Shown piece after piece: positions 62,221-64,000 of a DNA stretch of 64,000 nucleotides; the first letter of the stretch is position 1, and each line of letters opens with the position of its first letter. The stretch covers positions 3,979,716 through 4,043,715 of the forward strand of contig NZ_MPPL01000001.1 of the NCBI RefSeq assembly GCF_001911425.1. Reading direction: 5' to 3'. The notes below the pieces were generated by a model. It was not told the origin of the DNA. It saw only the letters and a list, made by a program, of their open reading frames with translations, and did no database searches. Source of the DNA: Mucilaginibacter polytrichastri (lineage in GTDB: Bacteria > Bacteroidota > Bacteroidia > Sphingobacteriales > Sphingobacteriaceae). The translations under genes and the position numbers were made by a program.

Positions 62221-63213
62221 TTATTTTTTAGGATTATTTAAATCCGAAATCTGTTTGATATACCAAGTGTCCTGGGCTATCAACAACCTGTTAATTCTTT
62301 GAATAGTATGGTCGTTAATTTGTATAACTTGCTCAGAAGTCAACATCCCAAGGTCAATTCTTTTTTCAGCGACCTTAATGGTGTATGCATTATCCTTTTC
62401 AAAACCATTTATTAACAGACAATAATGGGGTGAAAGCGGAAAATAAAAGGCGGAATCATCTTTAAAGTAACTATTATGGATCAATCCGATCAGGCTTTTT
62501 GCAAAACCAGGATTATCAGAAGTGATCAATAGGGGTCCGCCAAGCGGTGTTTTTAAAAGTTGCCATTTACAATTAATAATAGCATTTCGATATTTTTCAT
62601 TTCTTTCATTATCAAAACCAGATCGTTGGATGAGGCCAAAAAGTTGCATCTGCTTTGCAAACGTTTTATTTCCTTTTTGATCCGCCCTAACCGATTCTAT
62701 TACAAACTGCCGGAATTCCTCTGGTAATCTTTTAAAGTGGGGGTTATCATTGCCTTTTTCTTTTATGATCTGCGCAATGCTATCATCAATCCATTTGTCT
62801 TTATTTTTGCTGATCACTTCGGTTAACCAAAACGGGTTCCTGATCTTCATTTGAATAATAAAGTCACACAGATAGATTGCGTCTGCCATTTTTAATGGCT
62901 CACTACGCGTAAGTGCCATAAAAATTTGCGTGTAACGATTTTCTAACTCATGTAAAACTGTGGATTCGACAAAAAGCTCATCATACTGATCAAGCTGAAA
63001 ATTAGTGCCACGGTGTTCGGATTTGATACTATAGAAATTTTCGTCTATGCAAATCTTATTTGGGTGACTTTCTTTTGGCCGTTCTTTTAAACCCTCTTGT
63101 ACTTTCCTGATGTCAAGAATATAAAGGTGGTCTTTGGACAAAAAGTTATTAAGGTAACAACGCGGTACGTAGTGGTGTCGCTTAGGTTTGGATGATGGAG
63201 GCGGACTATCCAT
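62221..63213 (-). CDS. DUF4238 protein
   Basis: A 330-residue protein whose start has the DUF4238 signature HHYVPRCYLNNFLSKDHLYI, then DIRKVQEG, helices from about 80 to 190, and the second signature LLITSDNPGFAK with SAFYFPLSPHYCLLINGFE. DUF4238 has no known activity; its conserved His, Asp and Asn residues suggest a metal-dependent or nuclease-type enzyme, but this is a guess. It follows the 255-residue gene by three bases and is coupled to it. It converges with the 619-residue protein. Confidence 0.8.
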   Translation of the reverse strand: MDSPPPSSKPKRHHYVPRCYLNNFLSKDHLYILDIRKVQEGLKERPKESHPNKICIDENFYSIKSEHRGTNFQLDQYDELFVESTVLHELENRYTQIFMALTRSEPLKMADAIYLCDFIIQMKIRNPFWLTEVISKNKDKWIDDSIAQIIKEKGNDNPHFKRLPEEFRQFVIESVRADQKGNKTFAKQMQLFGLIQRSGFDNERNEKYRNAIINCKWQLLKTPLGGPLLITSDNPGFAKSLIGLIHNSYFKDDSAFYFPLSPHYCLLINGFEKDNAYTIKVAEKRIDLGMLTSEQVIQINDHTIQRINRLLIAQDTWYIKQISDLNNPKK

Positions 63214-63216
63214 CGT

Positions 63217-63984
63217 TTAAATTTTGAAAATTGATTTTAGCACTTCGTAAAGTACGGTGGCGGCAATTCCATCAATAATTGGCACACCATGTTTTAGGGC
63301 GAAATTGTCCAGTTGAACGCGAACGCTTTCATAAATTGTAAGATCTGAAGACTCGGCCGGTAAAGCTTCGACATTTGCCTGAATCTCCTGTAAATCATCG
63401 TTATCCAGTTGAACAAGCAGTTGCTTCACCTGGTCAAAATCATTTTTCGTTGCTGAATTCAAAACCGGATTAAATTCTATTTTTTTAATTACATCCGCAA
63501 TGTTGACCTGGCTACCTTTCTTGGCTATTACTTTTTCAATCTTCATTCTTTTATTGATGATAAGTTTTTTTACATTAATATTGACCTGGTTCGCTACAGT
63601 CGCCTCGCTTTTGCCCAATAACTGAAATTCCTGTAATGCTTCTTCTACGGTGAGTTCTTTTGAGAGCTTTAAACTTAGCTGCTCCTGCATCCTGATAATT
63701 GTAAAATGCAGAAAGTTAATATTTGCCAATTTACCCTGATTAACGGCGATAAATTCTTCCAATGCAGATTTTACCTCATTGAAGCTTTTATTAGATTGCA
63801 CGCCAATTTCAAATAGGACTTCCAATACTTTTGTCTCCAGGTCATTGAATACATCCTTTTTATAATCATCCTGCTTGCCGATATATAATAATTCCATCAA
63901 CACTGGTATCACCTGTGGATTACTGGCATAATTAATATTCCTGAAATGTCTCTTGAAGTCGAAAAGTGGGTTTGGATTGCTCAA
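63217..63984 (-). CDS. Unknown protein with internal VNIAD segment (start may lie outside the window)
   Basis: At least 255 residues; the frame stays open from the TTG at 63984 to the right edge, so the true start may lie beyond it. The N-terminal 130 residues are helical with no recognised domain. Residues 133-170 (QVNINVKKLI and IEKVIAKKGSQVNIADVIKK) match the C-terminus of the 619-residue protein. The last 85 residues have further helices, and AATVLYEVLKSIFKI resembles the hydrophobic tail of small effector- or toxin-like proteins. It is coupled to DUF4238. Function unknown. Confidence 0.65.
   Translation of the reverse strand: MSNPNPLFDFKRHFRNINYASNPQVIPVLMELLYIGKQDDYKKDVFNDLETKVLEVLFEIGVQSNKSFNEVKSALEEFIAVNQGKLANINFLHFTIIRMQEQLSLKLSKELTVEEALQEFQLLGKSEATVANQVNINVKKLIINKRMKIEKVIAKKGSQVNIADVIKKIEFNPVLNSATKNDFDQVKQLLVQLDNDDLQEIQANVEALPAESSDLTIYESVRVQLDNFALKHGVPIIDGIAATVLYEVLKSIFKI
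63475..63588 (-). other. Shared VNIAD adaptor-like segment, copy in the 255-residue protein
   Basis: DNA for residues 133-170, matching 62077-62190 at 17 of 38 amino-acid positions without gaps, although the surrounding sequences are unrelated. Confidence 0.6.
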
Positions 63985-64000
63985 AAAATGATTGGTGATG

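Noticed and set aside
57970..64000. CRISPR array or restriction-modification system in the island
   Set aside because: No regularly spaced repeats and no methyltransferase, nuclease or helicase motifs were seen in the island genes.

Overview
The window is chromosomal DNA of a Bacteroidota bacterium, most likely a Sphingobacteriaceae member of the Mucilaginibacter/Pedobacter type. This rests on the AT-rich composition, the protein families (DUF5686 with a carboxypeptidase-like N-terminus, DUF4369/TlpA, LytTR two-component pair, TIGR02943-type ECF sigma factors, a Rieske/ferric-reductase fusion) and the near absence of Shine-Dalgarno sequences. No tRNA, rRNA or CRISPR array was found.

Region 1 (1-23 kb) is a patchwork of small-molecule and stress enzymes with local regulators. 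It holds three paralogous epoxide-hydrolase/haloalkane-dehalogenase-like hydrolases, two AhpD/CMD-type proteins, SDRs, FabF, a GAPDH, and Crp, HxlR, LytTR, AraC, LysR and ECF-sigma regulators. It also holds several decayed genes (HxlR N-terminus, a tautomerase/SnoaL remnant) and a ~210-bp duplicated leader at 6.6 and 18.5 kb. A LysR gene and a downstream hydrolase share an operator-like sequence.

Region 2 (23-31.6 kb) is a minus-strand operon for envelope redox repair: OmpR-type response regulator, histidine kinase, DsbD, TlpA-like protein, MsrA, MsrB, a DsbD-alpha-like protein, then a thioredoxin reductase that has lost its central segment, followed by an ECF sigma gene. Region 3 (32-37 kb) has a GH63-like glucosidase broken by two compensating single-base frameshifts, and a Rieske/ferric-reductase membrane protein preceded by two small membrane proteins.

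Region 4 (38-50 kb) appears to be one ECF-sigma regulon. The sigma/anti-sigma pair at 48.7-49.6 kb sits beside its own copy of a bipartite promoter, GTAAGGR-N14-CGACNAA. The same motif with identical spacing stands before the DUF1223 gene, the DUF5686 gene, the YHS-domain operon (YHS, YHS, CoaB, DoxX, DinB, NRDE/ATP-grasp fusion, LysE) and a thioredoxin-like lipoprotein.

Region 5 (52.4-64 kb) is an accessory, mosaic island. It contains tRNA-like and recombinase debris, a GC-rich cupin gene, a pirin gene out of frame at a nine-A tract after its start codon, NmrA, and a 5'-truncated Crp gene whose lost end abuts a probably truncated sacsin-like GHKL ATPase. Beyond that lie an intact large serine recombinase and a three-gene cassette: an unknown 619-residue protein, a DUF4238 protein and an unknown ~255-residue protein. 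The first and third are otherwise unlike each other but share an ungapped ~38-residue segment. This cassette is the best candidate for an undescribed conflict or defence system. The number of broken genes means either real gene decay or homopolymer errors in the assembly; the two should be separated with reads.
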